DNA of 64,000 nt from Colletes latitarsis (lineage: Eukaryota; Arthropoda; Insecta; Hymenoptera; Colletidae), in NCBI RefSeq assembly GCF_051014445.1, contig NC_135144.1:1550001-1614000 (forward strand). The letters are read 5' to 3'. Position 1 is the first letter of the stretch. Every line of letters begins with the position of its first letter. The position numbers and the translations under genes are program-made. The notes under the pieces are model-generated. The model did not search any database and had not been told where the DNA came from. It worked only from the letters and a program-made list of their open reading frames with translations. This document shows, piece by piece, positions 25,717 through 34,709 of this stretch.

Positions 25717-26773
25717 GTATGTATGTATAACAGAAAACAAAAAAACACAAAAAATATTATTTTAATTTAACGCAACCTTAATTTAATAAATTATAATTTC
25801 TAATAATATATTTTTTCATGTAAAGCCACTATATTTCTTTCATTATTCTTTCGCGTCATTACTTTAAGGTAATTTAGGTTTTAAATATGTTAAGCAAAAA
25901 TCATGTTATCCAGTGCTGTACAAAGGTTTTCGCAATTTTCTTATCGTGTTAGAGCGAAAGCGTGTTATAGGGGATATGATGCCGTGTTGCAGGGGACAAG
26001 CATCCCTGTATAGGGAAATTCTCTTTTACAAATGTCGACGGAATCCCGACGTAACACCTGTATTCACGAGTTGTTATTAATGAAGTTGAAGGTAGACGAT
26101 CATCCAAGATTCACACGTAACCAGTCTTCCGAATTCAAGGACACTTCAATTTGGCGACAAGCATGGGATGCTGCTCACGAAATACACGAAACTTTCGTCG
26201 TGAGAGTAGCAGGTGAAATTTACTTACATAACCTAAATCGAGCACGTACTCTACCTCACTTACGGGCACGAACGTAAGGCGATTTATACAGTCGATATCG
26301 CCGATTTTTACAAAAGGTAAGTTTTAACATTTAAGTAAACAAAGCCTCTGTAAGTTTTATTTTCCATACTTCAAAAGTAAAAATAAATACATGAAAAAAG
26401 AAAAAAACGTTCTTGACAAGTCCTATAAAATACTTGAGTTCAGTTTGTTCATAATTCATCGGTAAAAGAATCTAACTCTATGTTATCCGATACACAAGAT
26501 ATAAAGTCAGTTTCTCCTTTCATTATTAGATGCGTTGACTTTAATTTTATAAATTATGATGATAAGTATGATGATTTTACAGAAAGAGTTTATTTTTAAT
26601 ATTAAAGATTTCCTATATAAAGACAAGAAGGATATTTTTACCAATATCTATCTATCTATCTTAATATTCTTCCCACTTGGCCCACTTACTTTAACGAGTC
26701 TGAGTAAATCATCAGTACTATCTCTATTTTTATTAATAAAAATAATAGTTGGATAACATAGAACTTAATATTA

Positions 26774-26784
26774 TTAGTCACACC

Positions 26785-26787
<3 letters not shown>
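26774..26787. repeat. Target-site duplication of LINE 1, left copy
   Basis: The sequence ttagtcacaccact sits directly beside the LINE's poly(A) end, which reads as T on this strand. It matches 32,778-32,791 at 14 of 14 positions and occurs once, uninterrupted, in each intact macrosatellite unit (for example 3,743-3,756). Confidence 0.95.
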
Positions 26788-26817
<30 letters not shown>

Positions 26818-26818
<1 letters not shown>

Positions 26819-27333
26819 TCGTGGGGAAAATCTTCGAAAGACTCCCTCCCACCTCCTTGGGGAGAGGTGGGAGGGGTGTGTGGGATTCCCCGCGCCTGTA
26901 CAACGACAGGCGCGGGACCTACCCACTAAAAACCCCACGGTGACCCTTCGGCACGCTTTGGGAGGATACCGGGAATCGCTCGAAGCATTCTTCCGGTATC
27001 CTCCCCGTGCCCGCGCTTTCGCGCCCATCCCCCGGGGGGACAATCGGTCCCCCCAGTAGACACACTGCCTCATAGCGGCGGGACGGGGCCACTCCATCCC
27101 GCCGCTATCCGTCCCGGGGCCGCGTTTAGTGGCGGCTGCGAGCCCCAACTCGCAACCGCCCGCGACCCCGTTTCCACCCCTCGGCGGCCGGGCGTTCATG
27201 GCCGCACCAGACCGTCGAGGGTGCCTCCCCTTGCGTCGGACCGGTAGGGGGAGGCACTCCTACCCCCAACCGGTCCGACCCGGCGCCGCCTGGCGGGAGG
27301 AGGGTCCCCTCAGGACCCCCCTCCCAGCCTAGG
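26818..27333 (-). other. LINE 1 3' untranslated region
   Basis: About 516 bp of GC-rich sequence between the ORF2 stop and the poly(A). It contains several inverted-repeat patches besides the terminal hairpin. Open frames here on either strand are by-products of high GC. It is almost identical in the second LINE copy. Confidence 0.85.
26844..26875 (-). promoter_or_regulatory. LINE 1 3'-UTR hairpin
   Basis: Perfect 12-bp stem (26,844-26,855 with 26,864-26,875) around an 8-nt loop, lying about 27 bp from the poly(A) tract. It is also intact in the second LINE copy. In several LINE families a 3'-terminal structure is recognised by the element's reverse transcriptase; that role here is inference. 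Confidence 0.6.
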
Positions 27334-30300
27334 TCATCCGCCACGCCGAGGCGGCCGACCGCGACGCCTCGCGACCGGGCGACGACCTCGGGCCACCGCA
27401 CGAGCGCGAGCTTCAGCGCGTCGCTGAAGCTCGCGCTCCCTCCCCGCGGCCTCCTTCTGCAACATTACGTTCTCGCAGAAGGAGGCCACGGCCCTCCACT
27501 TCTCCTCGCTGCCGAGCATGGCGCGCACCACGCCCGGCAGCGAGACATCCCGCCCGACGACGCCGACCAGGACACAGCGCTCCCCCTCCCACGCGGGGCA
27601 TACCTCCAGGGTATGATCCGCCGTGTCCTGCTCAGCGTCGCAGTGGCAGCAACGCGCCGTCGGCTCCTTCCCTATCCGGCACAGGTATCTTCCGAAGCTG
27701 CCATGCCCGGAAAATACCTGTGCCAGCCGGTAGGTGAGGCTGCCATGGCCTCTGTCCAGCCACTCCTTCAGGAGTGGCCGAACAGCCCCGACAGTCCGGT
27801 GCCCCGCGGTTGGCAGAGCCAGCCGCTCCTGCCACGCGAGCAACACAGACTGCCGGGCCTGGCGCTTCAAATCGCCCCAAGCAGGTTCCTGCCCGCCCGG
27901 GACCGCCCCCACCCCCGCGCGACGGTCGACGCGGTGCCGGTACATCACCGCGTGCGACCGCGCGAGCAGGTCCATGGGCGGCATCCCCGCTAGAACCGTC
28001 GCCGCCTCATGTGACATGGTCCGATACCCGCGGACGACCCTGAGCGCCATGCGCCTCTGCACCCGACGCAGCATAGTCATGCTGCGCCGGGAGGCAGCCA
28101 GGTCGTCGGCCCAGACGGGGGCCCCGTATAGGGCCACCGACTGGACCATTGCCACATAGAGGCGACGAACTCGGCCCACCGGGCCCCCCAGGTTGGGCAG
28201 GATCCGGCCCAGAGCCGCAACCATCCTTTCCAACCGGGGGACCAGGCAGCGGAAATGCTTCTCGAAACGCCAGTGGCTATCGAGGATCAGCCCCAGATAC
28301 CTGATCTGGGGCTTCACCTCGATGTCAGCCCCACCCACCCGAATCAGAGGGGGTGGCGGATCCTGTCGAGGTGAATGAAACGCAATCACCTCGGTCTTAT
28401 GGACCGCCACCGTCATCCCCATCCCCCTGATCCGGTCGACGACGCGTTGCGACCCCTCCTCCGCGCGACGCATGGCCCTCCCCCAGTGCGCACCGACGGC
28501 CAGCACCAGTGTGTCATCCGCATAACACACCGTGCTGACGCCGTCGGGGAGGCCGGCCCGCAACACCGAGTCGTACGCGATGTTCCACAGGAGTGGCCCG
28601 AGGACCGACCCCTGCGGAACACCGCAGTACACCTCCCTCCGCATATCACCATCCCGGCCCGGATACTCGATCCACCTGCCGCGGAGATAATCCCCGACGA
28701 CCGCCCTGAGACAAGGGGGGACTCGATGATATTCGAGCCCCCTCCTTATCTCTTCCCAGGGGAGGGTGTTAAAGGCATTGGCAATATCCAAGGATACTGC
28801 CAATGCCACCCCTCCCCGGGAGACGGCCGCCTCCGAGAGGGCCCTCACACGACCTATCGCGTCGATAGTCGATCGGCCCCCCCGGAAACCGAACTGGCAG
28901 TCGGCCAGACCGGGATCACTCCGCCACAGGTGCTCGACGAGGCGGGCAGCAATCACACGCTCGAAGAGCTTGCCCACCTCGTCGAGGAGACAAATGGGCC
29001 GGTATGCGGAGGGAGACTCCGCGGGCCGACCCTCCTTCCGGAGGAGGACCATCCTCGCCACCTTCCAACTGGGGGGGAATCGCCCGTCCCTCAGGCAGCG
29101 GTCGAACAACCGCCTGAGGTCGGCCCCAAGGACGCCCTGGGTCAAGACCCAAACCCGGCCGGGCACACCATCCGGACCCGGGGCCGTGTTACGAACCCCG
29201 AGCCGTCTGATGGCCGCTGCCAGCTCCTCCTGCGTGACCCCCAGCTCGGCCGTCCACTCCACTGGGACAGCCGCCGCCGCCGGAGGACGCGGTCCCCTCT
29301 CCCCAATTGGGAAGAGTGTATTGACCACGTCCTCCAGCAGCCGGGGGTCAAGACCCTCGGTGACGGGGGGCGCCCACGGGCGGAGCTTATTCAGCACCAC
29401 CTTATATGGGCGCCCCCATGGATCGTCATCAAGGGTCTGGAGGAGCTCCTTCCATGCCTGGGTCTTGGCCCGTTTGATGGCGACCTGCAGAGCAACCCGC
29501 GCCACGCGGTATGCTCCATACAGGTCATCAGCTGCCCTCGCTCGCGCCGCGCCGTCGCCTGTACGTTGACGACGGCGCGCGCGGGTGTACTGGCGTCGGG
29601 CGCGGACAGTCGCGACTCGCAACTCCGCGATCGCGTCCGACCACCAGTACACCGCCCGGCGAGGAGAAGCCCGCCCGACCCGAGGCATCGCCGCGTCGCA
29701 AATACCCGCGACCAATGCTCCGAGCCGGGCGACCTCCTCCTCTATGCTCGGCAACTCGGCCGCCCCCTGCGGCCAAGTTGCAGCGAGGGCCGCTGCCATC
29801 AGGGCGTCCTTGTCCAGGCGCCGAAGCGCCCAGCGGCGTGGTGGGGTGCCACGCAGGCGGCCGTGTCGGGATGCACTCGCGGCGGCAGAGACCTCCATCC
29901 GGATGTACCGGTGATCGGAGAGTGTCTCTGCCCCCGCGACCACGTGCCAACCCGACACCATGCGCACGGCGTTGGGGGTCGCGAATCCAACATCCACGAT
30001 GGACCCCCCATATCGCCGCACGCATGTGTGCTCCGACCCCCGGTTCAATACCCGGAGGTCGAGCCCCGCCGCCCAATCGCCCAGGATCCCGCCGCGAACG
30101 GAGGTCCTGGGGGATCCCCAAGCCACCGACTTGGCATTAAAATCCCCCAGGACCAGCACCGGCCGGGCCGCGCAGCGCTGCACGCATGCCGCGACCTCGG
30201 CCAAGTACAGCTCGAACGCAGCGTGACCGCTACGGGGCGAAATGTAGCACCCCACCACAGCGACTCCCCCCCAGTCCACGGCGACGAATCCCCGACCGCG

Positions 30301-30516
30301 CTCCAACAAGGAGAACGGTGGGGACCCGTCGCCCCCTCCCCATACCGTCGCCACCAAGCCGTCCGCGTCGCCCACCCAATGAGGGTGATCAGGGACGCGG
30401 TACGGCTCGGCGGCGACCGCCAGGCCAACCCCCCACTCCGCGAGGACTTGGGACATCAAGTCCTGTGCCGCGCGGCAGTGGTTGAGGTTGGCCTGGAGGA
30501 GGAGGCGGGGCGGCAT
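27334..30516 (-). CDS. LINE ORF2: endonuclease / reverse transcriptase (1,060 aa)
   Basis: Nicks the target DNA and copies the element's RNA from the nick (target-primed reverse transcription). The N-terminal AP-like endonuclease spans about residues 1-210, with the GDFN motif at 124-127 and SDH at 200-202. The reverse transcriptase spans about 440-700, with D577 in an SLDIANAF motif, the GVPQGSVLGP motif at 632-641 and the catalytic YADD at 665-668. A CX2CX8HX4C zinc knuckle lies at 956-973, followed by a basic Arg-rich tail. No stop or frameshift interrupts it, and the length is normal for R1-clade ORF2. The start is the ATG that overlaps the ORF1 stop by one base, so expression probably depends on ribosomes that have finished ORF1. 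No RNase H domain was recognised. Confidence 0.96.
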   Translation of the reverse strand: MPPRLLLQANLNHCRAAQDLMSQVLAEWGVGLAVAAEPYRVPDHPHWVGDADGLVATVWGGGDGSPPFSLLERGRGFVAVDWGGVAVVGCYISPRSGHAAFELYLAEVAACVQRCAARPVLVLGDFNAKSVAWGSPRTSVRGGILGDWAAGLDLRVLNRGSEHTCVRRYGGSIVDVGFATPNAVRMVSGWHVVAGAETLSDHRYIRMEVSAAASASRHGRLRGTPPRRWALRRLDKDALMAAALAATWPQGAAELPSIEEEVARLGALVAGICDAAMPRVGRASPRRAVYWWSDAIAELRVATVRARRQYTRARRRQRTGDGAARARAADDLYGAYRVARVALQVAIKRAKTQAWKELLQTLDDDPWGRPYKVVLNKLRPWAPPVTEGLDPRLLEDVVNTLFPIGERGPRPPAAAAVPVEWTAELGVTQEELAAAIRRLGVRNTAPGPDGVPGRVWVLTQGVLGADLRRLFDRCLRDGRFPPSWKVARMVLLRKEGRPAESPSAYRPICLLDEVGKLFERVIAARLVEHLWRSDPGLADCQFGFRGGRSTIDAIGRVRALSEAAVSRGGVALAVSLDIANAFNTLPWEEIRRGLEYHRVPPCLRAVVGDYLRGRWIEYPGRDGDMRREVYCGVPQGSVLGPLLWNIAYDSVLRAGLPDGVSTVCYADDTLVLAVGAHWGRAMRRAEEGSQRVVDRIRGMGMTVAVHKTEVIAFHSPRQDPPPPLIRVGGADIEVKPQIRYLGLILDSHWRFEKHFRCLVPRLERMVAALGRILPNLGGPVGRVRRLYVAMVQSVALYGAPVWADDLAASRRSMTMLRRVQRRMALRVVRGYRTMSHEAATVLAGMPPMDLLARSHAVMYRHRVDRRAGVGAVPGGQEPAWGDLKRQARQSVLLAWQERLALPTAGHRTVGAVRPLLKEWLDRGHGSLTYRLAQVFSGHGSFGRYLCRIGKEPTARCCHCDAEQDTADHTLEVCPAWEGERCVLVGVVGRDVSLPGVVRAMLGSEEKWRAVASFCENVMLQKEAAGRERELQRRAEARARAVARGRRPVARRRGRPPRRGG

Positions 30517-30518
30517 TA
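30514..30518 (-). promoter_or_regulatory. TAATG stop-start junction between LINE ORF1 and ORF2
   Basis: The ORF1 stop (TAA, 30,516-30,518) and the ORF2 start (ATG, 30,514-30,516) share one base. The same UAAUG arrangement is known to support translational coupling in SART1, an R1-clade element of silkworm. Operation of that mechanism here is inference from sequence identity of the junction. Confidence 0.8.
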
Positions 30519-32429
30519 ATTAATGGCCGCGCCAGCCTCCTCCCGGCCGTCCGTCCCCGTAGCACCGTCCACCTCCATGGAGGACGATGCCACCGCCCTC
30601 GGCACCGGAGCCGGTGCAGCCCGCCTCTTCCTCTCATACCGGGAGGGGGGGGAGCACTTCTTGCTCCCCACCCTGTGATCGGCTGGCCTCCCCATGTCCG
30701 CACACAGCGGGCAGTGGGGGGCCGCCGAGCACTGGCTCGCACGGTGCTCTTTGGCACCGCAGCGGTAACACTGACCGCTGCGGTCCACCGGCGAGGTGCA
30801 CCACTGCCTCACGTGCCCCAATTCGAGGCAGCGGTGACACTGGAGCGGGCGCGGCGCGAGGATTTCCACTCGCGCCGAAACCCACCCCACCAACACCCTC
30901 CCGGATTCCGCCACCTTACGGGCGGCGGAGAGGGGGCACCGGGCCCACACCGACCCGAGGCCGGAGGGCGACCTGCGGATCTCTCCGATCCGCAGGTCCT
31001 CCACAGGACAGTCCCCCGCCCTAGCAAGGGCACGGGACACATCCTGTGCGCTGACCGAGTCGTCCAGCCCACAAACGCGCATCTCCGTGCGCTTCGTGGG
31101 CCGGGCGACCCGGACACCTCGCTCGCCCAGCTGCTCCCGGAGCCTCTGGGCGAGACGATCCGCCTTCGCGCCGCCTTCTGCACCGGGGATCTCCAGCAAG
31201 AGACCCCCGGTCACGGCCCTCTTCGCCCTCACGGAGGCGATGCCCAGCTCTTCCAGGGAGATATTCTCCCTGGCGAGCCGCATCGCCTCCGCGAGGGTCA
31301 GGTCGCCCCCCTGCGCAACGGTCAGCGTCACCGCTGCCGTTTTTGGGGGACGACCTGGTCGTGCCTTCCCGACCTTCGCGGCCTTTACCTTGGCCGCCGG
31401 CGGCGGAGGCGGAGGCCGCGGTTGCGAGGCCTTCCTCGCCGCCCGCTTCGCCTTCCGTCCCACCACCTCACTCCACGCCACCCCCCCTTGGGAGGGTGCT
31501 GTGGAGGACGCGACCACCGCGACCACGGGTACACCACCCCCCTTGGGGGTCGCGACCCGGGGCCCTGGTGCCGCAAGGCTGGGCGGAGCCTTCACTCCGC
31601 CCTTCTTTGCCTTCCCCGACTGTACCGGAACAGGTCGGGGAGGCACCGCCTTCCTGCTGACCGCTCTTCCGGCGAGGAGCTCCTCCCGGAAGGCGGCCAG
31701 CTTGCCATCAATCATGTCCCCAATCCTCCTCAGAAGATCGTCTTCTGAGGAGGACGGGGTCTTCTTCACGGGCGGAGTGCGGGTGGAGGGGCCCGCGGTG
31801 CCCCGCACCACTGCCGCCGCACTCCGCTTATTTACCTCCGCCGAGGGACGCGGCAGTGGAGGAGGAGGGAGGATGGGAGGGAGGGCCGCGCTGTTCCACA
31901 GTGCCTCTGCCCTCCTCCTCCCCTGTCGCTCCTCCTGCAACAGGAGCTGCAGACGGGCGTTCCGCCCTCTGAGCTCCCGCGCCGCCTCCCTCATTTCCTC
32001 CGCCGCGGCCTTCAGGGCCTCCGCGCCACCGCTTTTCTGCCCCTTAAAGGCGCAGGCAGCGGCGACTTTCTCCACCCGCCTCAGGGACGAGGAGATCCTC
32101 TCCGATATCTCCTCGGTCACCTCGTCCCTGAGGCAACTCAGCCTCACCGACGGGCTCATCGCCCCGCCCACCTCGACGACGGCCTGCCCCGTCCTCTTCC
32201 TCTTAGAGCCTATGTGGCTCGTGCTGGAGGAGAAGGACGAGACCGACGCCGTCTCGTCGTCCTCCTCCACCCTCCACGAAGCCGGACCTGGCGCTGAGTG
32301 GGGCGCGAGCGCCGCCACCCTAACCCCAACCCCGTCTCCGTCCTCCCCAACCGACAAAACCCGCCCCATCCCCATTTTATTTTCTGTGTCCATAAAAATC
32401 CCACGAGATGGTCGGAAATAAAGGTCCAC
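30516..32429 (-). CDS. LINE ORF1: zinc-knuckle RNA-binding protein (637 aa)
   Basis: Expected to bind the element's RNA and form the ribonucleoprotein that ORF2p acts in. The N-terminal third is Ser- and charge-rich, with a likely coiled coil around residues 100-180 (long Glu/Arg/Ala/Leu run). A Pro/Ala/Lys-rich middle follows, then an RRM-like segment just before the zinc knuckles. There are three knuckles: CX2CX4HX4C at 531-544, CX2CX4HX4C at 554-567 and CX2CX8HX6C at 573-592, a triplet typical of R1-clade ORF1. The first ATG is used; another in-frame ATG at residue 13 is equally possible. The frame is fully open. Confidence 0.93.
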   Translation of the reverse strand: MDLYFRPSRGIFMDTENKMGMGRVLSVGEDGDGVGVRVAALAPHSAPGPASWRVEEDDETASVSSFSSSTSHIGSKRKRTGQAVVEVGGAMSPSVRLSCLRDEVTEEISERISSSLRRVEKVAAACAFKGQKSGGAEALKAAAEEMREAARELRGRNARLQLLLQEERQGRRRAEALWNSAALPPILPPPPLPRPSAEVNKRSAAAVVRGTAGPSTRTPPVKKTPSSSEDDLLRRIGDMIDGKLAAFREELLAGRAVSRKAVPPRPVPVQSGKAKKGGVKAPPSLAAPGPRVATPKGGGVPVVAVVASSTAPSQGGVAWSEVVGRKAKRAARKASQPRPPPPPPAAKVKAAKVGKARPGRPPKTAAVTLTVAQGGDLTLAEAMRLARENISLEELGIASVRAKRAVTGGLLLEIPGAEGGAKADRLAQRLREQLGERGVRVARPTKRTEMRVCGLDDSVSAQDVSRALARAGDCPVEDLRIGEIRRSPSGLGSVWARCPLSAARKVAESGRVLVGWVSARVEILAPRPLQCHRCLELGHVRQWCTSPVDRSGQCYRCGAKEHRASQCSAAPHCPLCADMGRPADHRVGSKKCSPPSRYERKRRAAPAPVPRAVASSSMEVDGATGTDGREEAGAAIN

Positions 32430-32777
32430 CCGGGCAGAGCCGCCTTACCCGGGTAAGCCTAATACTCCGGGGGTTCGGCAGGTTCCCCGGAGGTGGTCGC
32501 TTGGGATTGGGCCTTCTCCCCCAACCATGCATCCCATCGCCGCGCACCATAGCTTAGGATTGGAGGGCGATTTTATAGAGTCGCCATACTCGTGGCCCAG
32601 GCGGTTAAGCCAAGACCCCCGTTCCTCCTGCCGTCACGTACCATTCACAAAACCAATAGGGAATTGTGAATGGGTCGTTGTGACGACCAACAGGAGGCTT
32701 ACGGTGTGTGTATGACTCGGGTACCCCGGGTTCGTTAAGCCCGTACTGCAGCTGAAAGGCTGGCAGCCCCTGAGGGG
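32430..32777 (-). other. LINE 1 5' untranslated region
   Basis: About 348 bp upstream of ORF1. On this strand it ends with the small palindrome CCCCTGAGGGG (32,767-32,777), which is the element's exact 5' terminus judged by the target-site duplication. It probably carries the internal promoter normal for LINEs, but no element was recognised. A short plus-strand open frame (32,527-32,715) is not convincing. Confidence 0.8.
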
Positions 32778-32818
32778 TTAGTCACACCACTAATAAAATG
32801 AATCTGCGATTCCATATC
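32778..32818. repeat. Diverged macrosatellite remnant (unit positions 3,743-3,783), including LINE 1 right target duplication
   Basis: The right copy of ttagtcacaccact (32,778-32,791) is followed by unit sequence. It already differs from all four homogenised copies by one base just after the duplication (actaataaaa instead of actagtaaaa). It ends in ATATC (32,814-32,818), the target of the next insertion. Confidence 0.9.
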
Positions 32819-34704
32819 TGTTTAAATATCGCATGAGTCCGAGACGCAGAAACTCGGCCGCGATGCCCGTATCTATATGGAATTCGCGTAATTCTAGATG
32901 TTTGTGCTGACATGGAAATTTTCCATCGTTCAGATTGGTATACCGCGGCTATTTACGTGTTTTTTCAAGCTAGCTTCACTGAAATTCTCGAGTTTTGGAG
33001 CAAATTCTAGGAATGTGTTGTTAGCGCTGAGAAAGAGAGAGAAAAGAGATCTATCGGAAAAAGATCGATAGACGAAACGCGGCAGCGCCGCGCCGTGGCC
33101 ACGCGGCGCGTAGCAGCCCGGGCCCAGCAACGCGAGGCGTAGCTACCCGGTTCTGCGCTTGCGCGACGGAGCCGGCCGCGGCCGTCGCTGCTTGCAGATC
33201 GTCACGGTTCATTCTTGAGCCGTCGGCGATCGAGAGCGGACCTTGTGACGGTCGCGTTCCCATTTCCCTACGAGCTCCGAGGTGGATGAGCCGATCTCTC
33301 TCCTCGTAATAGAATCAGTTTGCGGACAAATAGTTTATTGGAAAATCTCGTCATAGCGACTGGAGATTTTCCCCAGAAAACGGACAATCTGCCTGACGTT
33401 GCAGCGATCGCAAGGCACGCCGAGTGTGAAGCGATCGTAGACGCAGGATTGTGATTGAACGTTGCAGTTCGTGGATGCGACTGCGACGTTGGAGATTCGG
33501 TGTGGATCGCCTTGAGTCTTCTTCCAATTATCCGGTTAGAGCTACTGGAGGGCTGATACCGACATACAGGTATCACCTAGTGGTAGTTCACCGTTTCTAG
33601 AGGTCATACGAAACCCACTGGAACCACCCGTCCTGTGTACCAGTGAGAGTACACCGACCGGTGGGGTGGAAAGTTTCACCGACCAAGATTAGAGCTATAC
33701 GGCGTAGGAGCAACCGGAAGATAGATATTCAGAAAGAATATCACTTCGTGGTGCTCTCCGTGCATCGGGCGTCGGAGAACCCGCTCCAATATACCGTCGT
33801 GAGGGGACAATAAGTAGGGCCTAAGCGTACGGTGGAGCAAAGGGTTCGAAGAGCCTTCCTTCCATCGCTACACCCACTACCAGCTGTGAGTCGACCACAC
33901 TGGGCTGTGAACGTAGGGTGGTTGGAATTGCAGGGGATTGAGTCCTGAACCGGTGAGCCGCAGGCCAGTTCCTCGGGACAGGAGCCTCCGTCGAGGTAGC
34001 CACGGCTGGCTGCCGGGCGTTCCTTTGATGAAGGAATCGCCGGCTTGGCAACCACGTGTGCATACCGCAGGTCGCTCCTGAGGAGCAGCTGACGAGGGAG
34101 CCGAACTAGGACAAGACGTCCTCTTGCGTGGGTGGTGTAGAAACGCCACCCGCACGGGGAGCGTGCTCGCGGGATATAGCCTCTTGGAGCCTTACAACCT
34201 CCATTTGGTTTCCCGTCCGTGGCATTGCAAAGAGAACCCGGTAGAACGGAGAAAAGCTCGTCTACCCGGTTGTGCGCGTCGGTGAGATCGTAGAAAGAGA
34301 ATCTCATCGACCAGAAAGAGAAGAATACAGTCCACTAGCTAGAGCGCTAGATAGCCAGCCAGCTCTTCCCTCCAAGCACACCAGACTGTCGCTGGAGCGC
34401 GAGAACCAGCTGACGAGCGCGCGATTGTTGACTTGTCCGCAAATGTATTTATTAGGCGGATTCTTTTGTTTCAGAAAGCCTCCGCAGTAGAAAATTAAAC
34501 AGGAGACAAAGAAAGAGGAGACGAGGCCGCAAAAGGAGCCGTCGTCAGTTTTTCTTTTAGTTTCTAGTTTTTTTTGTTCTAATGTTGTGATAAGTTTAGT
34601 TCTATTTTTGTAAAATAAAAACGTTATTGAAAAACTTGTAACAATTTCTCTCCCTGTCTGTTTCCTCATCCGGACCCACGTTAAAGTCCCTTAGTACTTT
34701 AACA
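32819..34704 (+). mobile_element. Putative solo LTR 1 (1,886 bp)
   Basis: Begins TGTTTAAATA and ends TACTTTAACA, giving LTR-style TG...CA ends, and is flanked on both sides by ATATC. An AATAAA-type polyadenylation signal lies near 34,614, about 90 bp from the 3' end, which fits plus-strand orientation. A small terminal hairpin (ttaaagt / actttaa) sits at 34,681-34,703. No primer-binding site, gag or pol is present, so it would be a solo LTR; its superfamily is not identifiable. The antisense open frames are not conserved in the sister copy. A non-autonomous DNA element is the alternative. Confidence 0.6.
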
Positions 34705-34709
34705 ATATC
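34705..34709. repeat. ATATC between the two LTR-like elements
   Basis: The same five bases occur at 32,814-32,818 (left of LTR 1), here (between), and at 36,588-36,592 (right of LTR 2). Intact macrosatellite units have a single ATATC at this place (3,779-3,783). This is what two successive insertions with 5-bp target duplications at one site would leave. Confidence 0.85.

Larger units (their letters stand above)
23032..26787. repeat. Macrosatellite unit, copy 4, homogenised left part (unit positions 1-3,756)
   Basis: Fourth unit, read from its start to unit position 3,756, where a LINE interrupts it at the target sequence ttagtcacaccact. Up to that base it matches copies 1-3 at the positions compared. 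The unit continues beyond the LINE at 32,778 in a diverged form, so this copy is split by insertions rather than simply ending here. Confidence 0.95.
26788..32777 (-). mobile_element. Full-length R1-clade-like LINE (non-LTR retrotransposon)
   Basis: About 6.0 kb on the minus strand in the order 5' UTR (32,430-32,777), ORF1 (30,516-32,429), ORF2 (27,334-30,516), 3' UTR with a hairpin (26,818-27,333) and a ~30-nt poly(A). Very GC-rich against AT-rich host DNA. R1-clade membership rests on an ORF1 with three zinc knuckles, an AP-type endonuclease followed by reverse transcriptase and a C-terminal zinc knuckle in ORF2, and the TAATG junction. Both ORFs are open, and a perfect target-site duplication flanks it, indicating a young, possibly active copy. 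It is inserted in the macrosatellite, not in rDNA or a telomeric tract. Confidence 0.95.

Noticed and set aside
26749..26943. Open frame running through the poly-T tract at the LINE edge
   Set aside because: It is created by the poly(A) tail read in reverse and joins target DNA with LINE 3' UTR.
28375..30519. 714-codon plus-strand open frame antisense to LINE ORF2
   Set aside because: It mirrors the GC-rich codon pattern of the true minus-strand reading frame and has no recognisable domain, whereas the minus strand has all endonuclease and reverse-transcriptase motifs.
31087..32421. 444-codon plus-strand open frame antisense to LINE ORF1
   Set aside because: Low-complexity Ala/Pro/Ser/Arg translation and no domain; a by-product of GC-rich ORF1.
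33268..33576. Antisense open frame shared over ~65 codons by both LTR-like elements (also 35,770-36,072)
   Set aside because: The shared part shows many amino-acid-changing differences and no domain, as expected for non-coding homologous DNA.
33741..34307. 188-codon minus-strand open frame in LTR-like element 1
   Set aside because: The sister element shares the first ~17 codons and then shifts frame, so the reading frame is not maintained.
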